Source: Salinirussus salinus
GTDB lineage: Archaea > Halobacteriota > Halobacteria > Halobacteriales > Haloarculaceae
Length of the DNA: 64,000 nt
Direction: 5' to 3'
Assembly (NCBI RefSeq): GCF_009831455.1
Contig: NZ_WOWO01000004.1
Span: 372,001 to 436,000, forward strand
Under the pieces are notes generated by a model that saw only the letters and a program-made list of their open reading frames with translations, had not been told where the DNA came from and ran no database searches. Positions 30,831-38,492 of this stretch are shown here, piece by piece; within the stretch, counting starts at the first letter, position 1; every line of letters begins with the position of its first letter. The position numbers and the translations under genes are program-made.

Positions 30831-31205
30831 TCAGCCGTGGGGCATGAGGACGACCATCTTCCAGCCGTCGTCCGTCCGCCGGAAGACGTGGGTCGTGGTG
30901 AGCCGCTCGAGCACCCCGTCGGCGGTGTAGCGAACCCACTGGACCCGCGCCCGTGCGCGGTCCTCGCCGACCGCCTCGACCGCGACCTCGTCGGCCGCCG
31001 AGCGGTCGTAGCCCCGCTCTACCAGCCCGTCCAGCACCGCGGTAAACAGTGCCTGCACGTCCTGGCGGGTCTCCAGCACGCGGACCCGCCCGCCGACGAG
31101 CATCGCCGGCTCGTGGAAGTGGGCGGCGATGGCCTCGGGGTCGGCGGTCGAGAAGACCTCGCCGTAGTCGTGGACGAACTGCCTGACCTCGTCTTCGGTG
31201 TCCAT
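30831..31205 (-). CDS. SnoaL/NTF2-like fold protein
   Basis: This 124-residue protein fits the NTF2-like (SnoaL, DUF4440) cone fold. It has an N-terminal helix pair (DEVRQFVHDYGEVFSTADPEA), the HFHEPAMLV strand region, and C-terminal strands ending VFRRTDDGWKMVVL, where Trp is typical. Proteins of this fold serve as enzymes or small-ligand carriers; no clear catalytic set is evident. The ATG at 31205 (MDTEDEVRQF) is preferred to an upstream start at 31265, since the fold begins there. Confidence 0.75.
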   Translation of the reverse strand: MDTEDEVRQFVHDYGEVFSTADPEAIAAHFHEPAMLVGGRVRVLETRQDVQALFTAVLDGLVERGYDRSAADEVAVEAVGEDRARARVQWVRYTADGVLERLTTTHVFRRTDDGWKMVVLMPHG

Positions 31206-31306
31206 GCCGGCGACTCGCGGGACGGGGGGAAATAGCTGTCCGTGACGTAGCGTAGGCGGTGCCAAACTTTACCAGGGAGCCCGGTAGCAGTTCCCGGGTG
31301 ATCCGA

Positions 31307-31441
31307 ATGGGGGTGCTCGACCTGCTCCCCACGAGTGGGGGGTCAGTCCACTACGAGTGTCGACGGTGCGGGACGAACCTGCGGCGGGACCGACCCGCGT
31401 GTCCGGCCTGCGGCGGGAGCGTGGCGGCCTACGAGGTCTGA
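31307..31441 (+). CDS. Small zinc-ribbon protein, 44 aa
   Basis: This 44-residue protein starts MGVLDLLPTSGGSVHYECRR and has two Cys pairs, CRRCG and CPACGG, forming a single rubredoxin-like zinc ribbon. Such mini-proteins are abundant in haloarchaea; the DUF7577 label is recalled, not checked. A TATA-like actttacc lies at about 31266-31272, giving a short leader before the ATG at 31307. An upstream in-frame ATG (31259) precedes that box and is not used. Function unknown. Confidence 0.7.
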   Translation: MGVLDLLPTSGGSVHYECRRCGTNLRRDRPACPACGGSVAAYEV

Positions 31442-31491
31442 CCTGCGGGGCGGCGCAGCCCGACCGCTGCCCGCCGGCGAAAAGCGGCGGC

Positions 31492-32262
31492 TCAGTCCCG
31501 CGGGCCGACGTACTCGGTGCCGTCCCAGTGGGCGGAGTTGTCCCGTGGCTCGTAGCCGAGGGCCTCCTTCGCGCGCTCCAGGCTGTAGTACTTCCGGTCG
31601 TTGTCCGAGATGCCGTAGACGATCTCGTAGCCGTACTCGGCCTCGAGCGCGCGCTCGTGGATGTGCGCGCAGTCCCGCATCGAGAGCCACATCGCCTGGC
31701 CGCGCTCGTAGTCCACGGGCGGGTGGTCCTCGTTGAGGTTGCCGATGCGGATGTTACAGACCGAGAGGTCGTGGCTGTCGTGGAAGTAGCGGCCGATGAC
31801 CTCCCCCGCGACCTTCGAGATGCCGTACTTGTTGCCCGGCCGGGGGAGTTCGGTGCCGTCGAGCAGGAAGCCGTCGTCGGCGCGGTACATCTCCGGGGTG
31901 CGCTCGTCGGTCTCGAAGGCGCCGACGGCGTGGTTCGAGGAGGCGTAGACCACCTTCTCGACGCCCTCCTCGACGGCCACCTCGTAGACGGTGTGAGTGC
32001 CGTCGATGTTGTTCGCGAGGACGCTGTCCCAGGGGGCGCTGGGTCGGGGGTCGCCCGCGAGGTGGATGATGGCGCCGACGCCCTCGGCGGCGGGGGCGAC
32101 GTCGGCCGGGTCCTCGACCTCGCCGGTCCAGTAGGGGTGGTCGGGCTCCTCGGCCGGGGGGTTGTGGTACAGCAACCGCCAGTCGTAGGCGTCGCCGAGC
32201 CCCTCGAGGATCGCCCGCCCGACGTGGCCGCCCGCGCCCGTGAGCAGAACCGGCTCGTCCAT
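31492..32262 (-). CDS. azf: NAD-dependent glucose-6-phosphate dehydrogenase Azf
   Basis: This 256-residue extended short-chain dehydrogenase has the NAD(P)-binding GAGGHVGR loop (residues 9-16), an HLAGDPRP segment, the catalytic Tyr-Lys of NKYGISKVAGE, and a C-terminal YGISDNDRKYYSLERA stretch. These match the haloarchaeal Azf enzyme (archaeal zwischenferment), known from Haloferax volcanii as the NAD-dependent glucose-6-phosphate dehydrogenase of the oxidative pentose phosphate pathway (family match from memory). Uronate dehydrogenase is a close alternative. The ATG at 32262 begins MDEPVLLTGAGG. It is cytoplasmic, a central-carbon gene beside mptD. Confidence 0.8.
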   Translation of the reverse strand: MDEPVLLTGAGGHVGRAILEGLGDAYDWRLLYHNPPAEEPDHPYWTGEVEDPADVAPAAEGVGAIIHLAGDPRPSAPWDSVLANNIDGTHTVYEVAVEEGVEKVVYASSNHAVGAFETDERTPEMYRADDGFLLDGTELPRPGNKYGISKVAGEVIGRYFHDSHDLSVCNIRIGNLNEDHPPVDYERGQAMWLSMRDCAHIHERALEAEYGYEIVYGISDNDRKYYSLERAKEALGYEPRDNSAHWDGTEYVGPRD

Positions 32263-32393
32263 TCGGGTGTACCCACGTCCACCGCCGATAAGTAGCCAGC
32301 GGTTTTCCGCAGCCGACGCCCGGGCGGCCTCCTTCGGGCCCCTGGCTTTGCCGGGACCGACGGGCAGTTGTGTCCGCCGGGAGAGACGGGAGC

Positions 32394-32768
32394 ATGAGCG
32401 ACACCGCCGACGGCGCGGACCCCACGGACCCGCAGGTCGCCTGCTTCGAGGCCGGCATCAAGTTCGGCTCGCTGTACCACCAGTTCGCGGGCACGCCCGT
32501 CAGCCCCGCGAGCGCCCCCTCGCTGGCCGCGGCGATGGAGGAGGCCATCGAGAACCAGCCCCACTGCGAGTCCGTCACCGTCGACGTCCGCGAGGACGCG
32601 CTGGCGGAGGCGGTCGCGGAGGGGCCGGCGGAGTACACCGAGCTCACCGGCCGCTTCTTCGAGGCCGAGATCCACATCGCCTGCGAGGGGGTCGAGGTGG
32701 TCGCCGGGATGGCGATGGCCGACGGCTACCCGCTGATGGAGGTCCGCTCGGTGCGAAAGCGGGCGTGA
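32394..32768 (+). CDS. mptD: Archaeal dihydroneopterin aldolase MptD
   Basis: This 124-residue protein fits the MptD/DUF372 family, which cleaves 7,8-dihydroneopterin to 6-hydroxymethyl-dihydropterin in pterin (methanopterin or folate) synthesis. The conserved ACFEAGIKFGSLYHQFAGTP segment (residues 14-33) contains the Glu and Tyr-His set of the active site. The end EVRSVRKRA is a short basic tail. A short acidic N-terminus suits haloarchaea. The ATG at 32394 is used although an in-frame GTG eight codons earlier exists. It is divergent from azf. Confidence 0.85.
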   Translation: MSDTADGADPTDPQVACFEAGIKFGSLYHQFAGTPVSPASAPSLAAAMEEAIENQPHCESVTVDVREDALAEAVAEGPAEYTELTGRFFEAEIHIACEGVEVVAGMAMADGYPLMEVRSVRKRA

Positions 32769-32860
32769 CGCCGGCGCCGCTGTGCCGGCGGGGCGGTGTC
32801 GTTCGGTTTCACTTTCAGTTTCGGGCGCGGATTTAACCCCACAGCGGGCGAAGTCCGGGT

Positions 32861-33301
32861 ATGTCACAGTCGACGCTCGACGACGACGACCTCTTCGGCG
32901 AAGCGGCATCGGAGATGCGCGAGGACGTGGAGGAGTCGCTTTCGGCGGCCCGCGGGGCGCTGCCGGCCGCGGACGACGTCTGGGAGACCGACGCCGACAA
33001 CACGCTGGGCGCGCTCAACGGGCTCAAGACCGCCCTCGACGTCGGCGACGCCCGCGACCACCTCCGGGACGCCAAGAAGTGGTACACGATGGGCGAGCGG
33101 GCCGACGCCTTCGAGGACGCCGACGACCTCGCCGCCGACATCGAGGCCGTCGAGGAGCTGGTCGAGGACATCGAGGACGCCCGCGAGCAGGTCACCGACC
33201 TCACCAGCACGCTCCCCCAGCTCAAAAGCTCCCTCGAGGAGGGCGCCGATGACGGGGCCGACGCCGAAAGCGACGCCGACGAGGCCGAGGCGGAAGCCTG
33301 A
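32861..33301 (+). CDS. DUF5790 family protein
   Basis: This 146-residue, highly acidic, helical soluble protein starts MSQSTLDDDDLFGEAASEM, a sequence typical of the Halobacteria-specific DUF5790 family. The middle holds two coiled-coil-like helices (VEELVEDIEDAREQVTDL), then an Asp/Glu/Ala tail. Function is unknown. A TATA-like gatttaacc at 32830 lies about 27 bp upstream, as for leaderless mRNAs. It ends 12 bp before the convergent amidohydrolase gene. Confidence 0.85.
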   Translation: MSQSTLDDDDLFGEAASEMREDVEESLSAARGALPAADDVWETDADNTLGALNGLKTALDVGDARDHLRDAKKWYTMGERADAFEDADDLAADIEAVEELVEDIEDAREQVTDLTSTLPQLKSSLEEGADDGADAESDADEAEAEA

Positions 33302-33313
33302 CCCCGCTTCCCG

Positions 33314-34042
33314 CTACTCTCCCTTCTGCTCCCACTCGCGGTCTACCACGACACCCATGAGTGCCGCGAGTCCCTCGCCGGCGGCGTCCAGAAGGGCCGC
33401 CCCCTGCTGCTCGCTCGCCTCCCGGGGGTCGCCGACGACGCCGTTCCCGGAGAACTCGGCGCTGTCGTAGGCGAGATTCACGCCCGCCTCCCACTCCCCC
33501 CACCGGGCCGCACCGCCGGCGGCCGCCTCCTCCAGCCGCCCCTCGCGGACGAGCTCGGGCCGGGTCGCGAGCAGGAGGCTCGTCTCCATGGGTCCGGCGT
33601 GACCCATTCCGAGGTCGGTGTCGACGGCGTCGAACCAGGTGAACGGGGCGGTGTAGGCGACGCCGTCGCGGGTCAGCCGGGCGGCGACCTCCCGGAGGGC
33701 GTCGACGTTGCCCCCGTGGCCGTTGACCACCACGACGCGGTCCCAGCCGTGGTGCGCGAGGCTCTCGACGGTCTCGCGGACGTACGCCCGGAAGGTGTCG
33801 GGGCTGACCCACAGCGTGCCCGCGAAGTGGCGGTGTTCCTCGCTGACCCCGACGGGGACGGCGGGCGCGACGACGGCCTCGCCGTCGTAGGCGTCGGCCC
33901 CGCGGGCGGCCACGGCCTCGGCGGCCAGCGTGTCCGTTCCGAGGGGGGCGTGGGGGCCGTGTTGCTCGGTGCTGCCGACCGGGAGCAGCGCCACGTCCGC
34001 GTCCTTCTCGGCGTCGGTCCACGTCGTCTCCGCGAGGTGCAT
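33314..34042 (-). CDS. Creatininase-family amidohydrolase (possibly ArfB-type)
   Basis: This 242-residue protein has all creatininase-family metal motifs: GSTEQHGPHAPLGTDT (about residues 23-38), VVNGHGGN (about 105-112) and GHAGPMETS (about 145-153). It hydrolyses a cyclic or linear amide with Zn/Mn. In archaea one branch is ArfB, which deformylates FAPy in F420/riboflavin synthesis, and haloarchaea use F420, so ArfB is a fair guess. Creatinine or a mycofactocin-like substrate cannot be excluded from motifs alone. The ATG at 34042 begins MHLAETTWTD. Confidence 0.82.
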   Translation of the reverse strand: MHLAETTWTDAEKDADVALLPVGSTEQHGPHAPLGTDTLAAEAVAARGADAYDGEAVVAPAVPVGVSEEHRHFAGTLWVSPDTFRAYVRETVESLAHHGWDRVVVVNGHGGNVDALREVAARLTRDGVAYTAPFTWFDAVDTDLGMGHAGPMETSLLLATRPELVREGRLEEAAAGGAARWGEWEAGVNLAYDSAEFSGNGVVGDPREASEQQGAALLDAAGEGLAALMGVVVDREWEQKGE

Positions 34043-34086
34043 ACCCGCCCTACCGCGGCGGCCCCAAAGAATGTGCAGGCTCCGCG

Positions 34087-35991
34087 TCAGTCGTCGGCGT
34101 CGGGCGTGGCCTCGGCCTGGCGGCGGCTGGCGCGCTCGACGAACTCCTCGGGGAGGTCGTCGATCTCGCCGGCCTGGACCGCCCAGAGGTTGGCGTAGAG
34201 GCCGTCCTCCGCGAGCAGGTCCCCGTGGGTCCCCCGCTCGACGACGCGGCCGTCCTCGATGACGACGATCTGGTCGGCGTCCTTGACCGTCGAGAGCCGG
34301 TGGGCGATCACCAGCGTGGTGCGGTCGGCGGTCAGCCGGTCGAGGCTTTTCTGGATCAGGAGTTCGGTCTCCGTGTCGACGTCGGAGGTGGCCTCGTCGA
34401 GCAGGAGGATCTCCGGGTCCTGGAGGATGGCGCGGGCGATGGCCACTCGCTGGCGCTGCCCGCCGGAGAGCTTCACGCCTCGTTCGCCGACCATCGTGTC
34501 GTAGCCGTCCGGCAGGTTCGTGACGAAGTCGTGGGCCTCGGCGGCCTTCGCCGCGGCCACGATGTCATCGTCGTCGGCGTCGGGCAGCCCGTAGGCGATG
34601 TTGTCCCTGACCGTGCCGTAGAAGAGGTAGGTCTCCTGCCCGACGTAGCCCATCGCCTTCCGGAGGCTGGGTACCGACACCTCCCGGACGTCGGTGCCGT
34701 CGACCCGGACCGTGCCCTCGTCGACGTCGTAGAGCCGGAGCAGGAGTTTGATTGCCGTCGACTTGCCCGCGCCTGTCGGCCCGACGAGCGCGACCGTATC
34801 GCCGCCCTCGACCTCGAAGCTGACGTCCTCGAGGATCGGTTCCTCGGGGTCGTAGCCGAAGGTGACGTCCTCGTACTCGACGTGTCCGTCCTCGACCTCG
34901 AGTTCGGTCGCGTCGGGTCCTTCGGCGATCCGGCTGGGAGTCTCCATCAGGCCGAACACGCGCTCGGCGGAGGCGTAGGCCCGCTGGTACATGTTGATGA
35001 CCTGGCCGAACTGCGCCATCGGCCAGATAAAGCGCTGGGTGTAGAGGATGAAGGCGACGAACTGCCCCTCGCTGACCCGGCCCTCGAAGACCCACAGCCC
35101 GCCGACCAGGAAGGTGGCGACGAAGCCCAGTCCGGCGAGCAGGCGCAGTCCGGGGAAGAAGGTGATCCGGGTGCGGATGGCGTCCCAGTTGGCGTCGTAG
35201 TAGTCCTGCGAGACGTCGTCGACCCGCTCGGACTCGTAGGGCTCGGTGTTCGAGCTCTTGATGACGGTGATGCCGCCGAGGTTGTTCTCAAGCCGGGAGT
35301 TCAGCGAGCCGACCGTCGACCGGACCTCGGCGTACTTGGGCTGGATGATCTGGATGAACTTCCGGGTGAAGATGGCGATCAGCGGCACCGGGAGCAGGGC
35401 CACCAGCGCGAGCTGCCAGTTCATCGCGAAGAGGATGACCGCGATACCCAGCACCATCACCACCAGCCGGGAGACGGAGTTCATCCCGTCGTTGAGGAAC
35501 TTCTCGAGCCTGTTGACGTCGTTCGAGAGCACCGACATCAGCTCGCCGGTCTGCTTGTCGGCGAAGAAGTCCATGTTCAGCCGCTGCATCTTGTCGTAGG
35601 TGTCCGTCCGGATGTCGTGCTGAACCCCCTGAGCGAAGCGGTTCCACCCCCAGTTGCGGGTGTAGTGGAAGACCGCCGCGCCGAGGAAGGCCGCGCCGAT
35701 GATCCCGGCAGTGAGCCACAGCTGGCCCGACTGCGTCGTCGGCAGCCACGACTCGGGCACCAGGAAGATGCTGAAGCCGGTTTCGTTGCGGAAGACGGAG
35801 TCGATGGCGACCGCGAGCAACAGCGGCGGCAGCAGGTCGAGCACCCGCGCGAGGATGCTGCTGACCAGGCCGACCGCGAAGTAGCCCTTCCGGTCGCCGC
35901 CGTACTCGGTGAACAGCCGCCACATCGGCCGGTTGACGGCCTCCCGCTCCTCCTCGAAGGCGTCCGAATCCGGGCCGGCGTCGATATCCAC
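34087..35991 (-). CDS. ABC exporter, fused permease-ATPase
   Basis: This 634-residue half-transporter has an N-terminal six-helix ABC membrane domain (helices between about residues 35 and 330, starting GYFAVGLVSSILARVLDLLPP). A nucleotide-binding domain has Walker A VGPTGAGKST near 415, signature LSGGQRQRVAIARA near 518 and Walker B EILLLDEATSDVD. It works as a homodimer and probably exports lipid, peptide or drug; the substrate is unknown. The start is the GTG at 35991 (VDIDAGPDSDAF), because the longer frame to 36303 has a shadow-like N-terminus. An ATG nearby lies out of frame. Confidence 0.9.
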   Translation of the reverse strand: MDIDAGPDSDAFEEEREAVNRPMWRLFTEYGGDRKGYFAVGLVSSILARVLDLLPPLLLAVAIDSVFRNETGFSIFLVPESWLPTTQSGQLWLTAGIIGAAFLGAAVFHYTRNWGWNRFAQGVQHDIRTDTYDKMQRLNMDFFADKQTGELMSVLSNDVNRLEKFLNDGMNSVSRLVVMVLGIAVILFAMNWQLALVALLPVPLIAIFTRKFIQIIQPKYAEVRSTVGSLNSRLENNLGGITVIKSSNTEPYESERVDDVSQDYYDANWDAIRTRITFFPGLRLLAGLGFVATFLVGGLWVFEGRVSEGQFVAFILYTQRFIWPMAQFGQVINMYQRAYASAERVFGLMETPSRIAEGPDATELEVEDGHVEYEDVTFGYDPEEPILEDVSFEVEGGDTVALVGPTGAGKSTAIKLLLRLYDVDEGTVRVDGTDVREVSVPSLRKAMGYVGQETYLFYGTVRDNIAYGLPDADDDDIVAAAKAAEAHDFVTNLPDGYDTMVGERGVKLSGGQRQRVAIARAILQDPEILLLDEATSDVDTETELLIQKSLDRLTADRTTLVIAHRLSTVKDADQIVVIEDGRVVERGTHGDLLAEDGLYANLWAVQAGEIDDLPEEFVERASRRQAEATPDADD

Positions 35992-36071
35992 ACCGCCATA
36001 TCGCTCTCCGGACGCAAAAACACGTCGGGATCCGGGCCACGGCGACGCGGCTCGCGCCCGTACGACGGCGT

Positions 36072-36665
36072 TCAGGCCGGCTCGACCCGGTCGCCCGTTT
36101 CGAGGCCGGTGCGGTTGGCCCACCCCCGATTCACCTCCAGCACGTACTTCGCCCGTGCCCTGTAGGGGGCGCCGGTCTCCGCGACATCGGCGTGGAAGAT
36201 CCGAGTGACGGTGCCGTTCGCGTCCACGAAGACGATGTCGAGCGGGAACGACATTCCCCGCATCACGTAGGCTTGCCGACCCTCCTCGGGGTGGACGAAC
36301 CACATCCCCTCGTCGGGGGGGAGTGCGTCGGTGTCGCTGAGGCCGGTGTAGCGCTTGGCGCTCGTGTCCGCGACCCGGACGTCGACGGTCGCGAGCTCGG
36401 TGCCGTTCGCGTCGTAGGCCGTTACCGTGGTCCGCTCGTAGCCGTCGTCGGCCTCCGTCTCTGTCGCCGTCTCCGTCTCAGTCTCGCTGTTCCGGTCCGT
36501 CGGCTCCCTGGTGGGCGTCGCGGTCGAGTCCGGGGGGTCGGGTCCGGTTTCCGCCGGCGCCCGGCTCCCGGGGCTGTCCGCACAGCCGGCGACGGCGCTC
36601 GCGCCGACCGCGACTCCCGCGAGCACCTCCCGCCGGCTCCACCTGCCGGCCCGACCATCGGCCAT
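36072..36665 (-). CDS. DUF192 lipoprotein, Tat type (paralogue 1)
   Basis: This 197-residue protein starts MADGRAGRWSRREVLAGVAV, a twin-arginine signal (RR at 11-12) with a lipobox VAGC ending near residue 28, so it is exported and lipid-anchored. A Thr/Glu/Ser-rich linker follows. The DUF192 domain then runs from about residue 85, with DEGMWFVHPEEG, SFPLDIVFVDANG and LEVNRGWANRTGLETGD. DUF192 proteins are small extracytoplasmic beta barrels of unknown activity. The ATG at 36665 is chosen because the RR motif then lies at the proper distance. It is paralogous to the gene at 36766, with a 56-bp identical DNA block. Confidence 0.87.
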   Translation of the reverse strand: MADGRAGRWSRREVLAGVAVGASAVAGCADSPGSRAPAETGPDPPDSTATPTREPTDRNSETETETATETEADDGYERTTVTAYDANGTELATVDVRVADTSAKRYTGLSDTDALPPDEGMWFVHPEEGRQAYVMRGMSFPLDIVFVDANGTVTRIFHADVAETGAPYRARAKYVLEVNRGWANRTGLETGDRVEPA

Positions 36666-36765
36666 GCGGGCCGTAACAGCGGCAGCCACTTACCGTCGGT
36701 GTCACGAGCGCGACACTCGTGTCGGTGCCGCGGGCGTGGTGCTCCGGGACGGCCGCGAAAGCGTG

Positions 36766-37263
36766 TTACCGTGCCTGCAGGTCGGGCGGTACCTCGACGG
36801 TGTCACCGGTCTCGAGGCCGGTGCGGTTGGCCCACCCCCGATTCACCTCCAGCACGTACTTCGCCCGACCCTCGAACCGGCCGGAGGCGTCGACGGCGGC
36901 GTGGTGGATGGTGGTCACGGTGCCGTTGGAGTCGACGAAGACGATGTCCAGCGGGAAGGACATGTCCTCCCGCGGGCCGGACATCACGAAGGGGTGGACG
37001 GCTTCGGTCTCGTGGACGAACAGCATCCCCTCGTCCGGGGCCAGCGAGTCCGTCTCGCTGAGCCCGACCCGCCGTTTCGTCTGCGTGTCCGCGACCCGGA
37101 CGTCGACGGTCGCGAGTTCGGTGCCGTTCGCGCTGTAGGCCGTCACCGTGGTCCGTTCGTAGGGGCCGGGGTCGCCGACGAGCAGGCCGGGAAAGAGCGT
37201 CAGCAGCAGAACCACACCCGCGGCGAGAAAGAGGGTCGCGCTCACGGCCTGGCGGGTGTCCAT
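36766..37263 (-). CDS. DUF192 membrane-anchored protein (paralogue 2)
   Basis: This 165-residue protein has an N-terminal hydrophobic helix (residues 7-28, LFLAAGVVLLLTLFPGLLVG) in place of a Tat lipobox. The same DUF192 domain follows, with DEGMLFVHETEA, SFPLDIVFVDSNG and LEVNRGWANRTGLETGD. It lies upstream of paralogue 1 on the same strand. Blocks of the domain are nearly identical in DNA between the pair, indicating recent duplication or gene conversion. It has an insert before SFPLD not found in paralogue 1. Function unknown. Confidence 0.85.
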   Translation of the reverse strand: MDTRQAVSATLFLAAGVVLLLTLFPGLLVGDPGPYERTTVTAYSANGTELATVDVRVADTQTKRRVGLSETDSLAPDEGMLFVHETEAVHPFVMSGPREDMSFPLDIVFVDSNGTVTTIHHAAVDASGRFEGRAKYVLEVNRGWANRTGLETGDTVEVPPDLQAR

Positions 37264-37356
37264 GCCGGCAGGTGGGACAGCCAGGGCCTAAGCCTTCCGA
37301 AGAGCGGGCCTCCGAAGGGCAAGGATTATTCGCTCGGGCGGACTTGGTTCGGGTGC

Positions 37357-37430
37357 GGGTTCGTGGTCTAGCTGGCTATGACGCGGCCTTTACAAGGCCG
37401 AGGTCGGCGGTTCGAAACCGCCCGAACCCA
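37357..37430 (+). tRNA. tRNA-Val (anticodon TAC)
   Basis: This is a 74-nt cloverleaf with acceptor GGGTTCG paired to CGAACCC and discriminator A. The anticodon stem CGGCC/GGCCG closes a 7-nt loop TTTACAA, giving anticodon TAC (reads GTA/GTG Val codons). The T arm is GGCGG, TTCGAAA, CCGCC. No intron is visible, and CCA is not encoded. An upstream AT-rich stretch (ggattatt) at 37323 may be the promoter. Its 3' half is duplicated 118 bp downstream (see repeats). Confidence 0.95.
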
Positions 37431-37457
37431 CTCTGCGAGGAACGGACGTGACGAGCG
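37408..37457 (+). repeat. Copy 1 of 50-bp perfect direct repeat (tRNA-Val 3' end)
   Basis: It includes the T arm and 3' acceptor end of tRNA-Val and 27 bp downstream. It is identical over 50 bp to 37526-37575, offset 118. A tRNA 3' end repeated intact with flanking sequence is the signature of att sites of integrative elements. Confidence 0.85.
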
Positions 37458-37525
37458 GGTGGGCCGCGGTTTCGCCACCCCGGGAGTCGCAGCGGCCGAG
37501 TGAAGCGAGGCCGACCGTCTCCATC

Positions 37526-37575
37526 CGGTTCGAAACCGCCCGAACCCACTCTGCGAGGAACGGACGTGACGAGCG
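37526..37575 (+). repeat. Copy 2 of 50-bp perfect direct repeat (tRNA 3' end fragment)
   Basis: Exact copy of 37408-37457 without a full tRNA upstream: identity stops one base before the C at 37526. The intervening 68 bp hold no gene. It is likely a residual attachment site from an element now gone, or a short duplication; repeat slippage is less likely since the copy is a functional-unit fragment. Confidence 0.75.
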
Positions 37576-37596
37576 AGCCCCCATTCAGACTCCGGA

Positions 37597-38325
37597 CTAC
37601 CCGTCGCTCTCGGCCAGGCGCCGGCCGATGTACCCGCCCAGCGCGCCGAGGCCGGCCCCGTAGGCGGCGACGAACAGCACCACGAGCACCATCGCCAGGA
37701 GGACGACCACTTCCAGGCCCGCGGCCGGGACTGCAGACATGCCCGTGAACAGCCCGACGGCGACGAAGAGCAGGATCGACACGCCCGGCACCATCGCCAG
37801 GAAGCCGGCGAGCGCGCCGACCCGAACCGACCGGCCGCCGTCGTAGTGTTCGAGGTAGCCCGCGAGCCCGCCGCCGAGCAGCGGCGAGAGCGGGACGAAA
37901 GAGAGCACTCCCGTCGCGACCGCGCCGGCGACCGCGTAGGCCCGGCTCGAGTCCGGGGGCTGGTCGGGGGTCGCCCGCCCGTGGGCGCGGTGGCGCACGA
38001 CGACGTAGCCGACCGCGAAGGCCACCAGCCCGATGCCGGTGACGAGCAGCCCGATCCCGGTCCAGTCCACGACGGCTTCGGCCACCGCGAGCGCCTCCGC
38101 ATCGGTCAGTTCCCTCTCGAGGAAGACGACAGTAACCTGGCCCGACCGGACCCCCTCCTCGAGCAGCCCGCGGTCGACGACGAACGACAGCGCGCTGCCC
38201 CCGATGGCCAGGCCGAGCCCGCCGAGAGCGACGAGTACGGCCGCGACCCAGTCGACGTACTCCGGGAGCGGGCGAGCGAAGTCGTGAGTGCGTCCCTCCC
38301 GGCTTGTGGTGTCTTCGGTCTCCAT
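37597..38325 (-). CDS. Haloarchaeal polytopic membrane protein (DUF5518-like)
   Basis: This 242-residue protein has about five to six hydrophobic segments. The first lies near residues 26-48 (VDWVAAVLVALGGLGLAIGG), then one near 90-110, two Gly/Pro-rich ones between about 130 and 195, and a C-terminal pair ending GALGGYIGRRLAES. The C-terminal Gly-rich half resembles DUF5518-type haloarchaeal proteins, which have a similar four-helix pattern, but I cannot verify this. A TATA-like ataaag at 38355-38360 lies about 30 bp before the ATG at 38325, fixing a short leader; a longer frame to 38484 is not used. Confidence 0.7.
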   Translation of the reverse strand: METEDTTSREGRTHDFARPLPEYVDWVAAVLVALGGLGLAIGGSALSFVVDRGLLEEGVRSGQVTVVFLERELTDAEALAVAEAVVDWTGIGLLVTGIGLVAFAVGYVVVRHRAHGRATPDQPPDSSRAYAVAGAVATGVLSFVPLSPLLGGGLAGYLEHYDGGRSVRVGALAGFLAMVPGVSILLFVAVGLFTGMSAVPAAGLEVVVLLAMVLVVLFVAAYGAGLGALGGYIGRRLAESDG

Positions 38326-38492
38326 GTCTGGCCCGAGACGTGTGAGTGACTTGACTTTATTCCCTGGACGGCCAGCCCCGGGAGTCCCGCGCCGAGTAGC
38401 CACGGGACTCCCGAGCCGAGCAGCCGCGACCTGCGTGTCGGCGCCGGCGGACCGTCGACAGCCTGATTGGTCGGGCGAAAGCATAGCGTGGT

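Noticed and set aside
36812-36867. 56-bp identity between DUF192 genes as a mobile repeat
   Set aside because: The block is inside the coding sequence and encodes the conserved end of the domain, so gene duplication or conversion explains it better.
37390-37584. Minus-strand ORF ending with a GGFEPPTSAL-like sequence
   Set aside because: This is the well-known artefact from translating a tRNA gene and its repeat; the DNA is tRNA-Val and its duplicated end.
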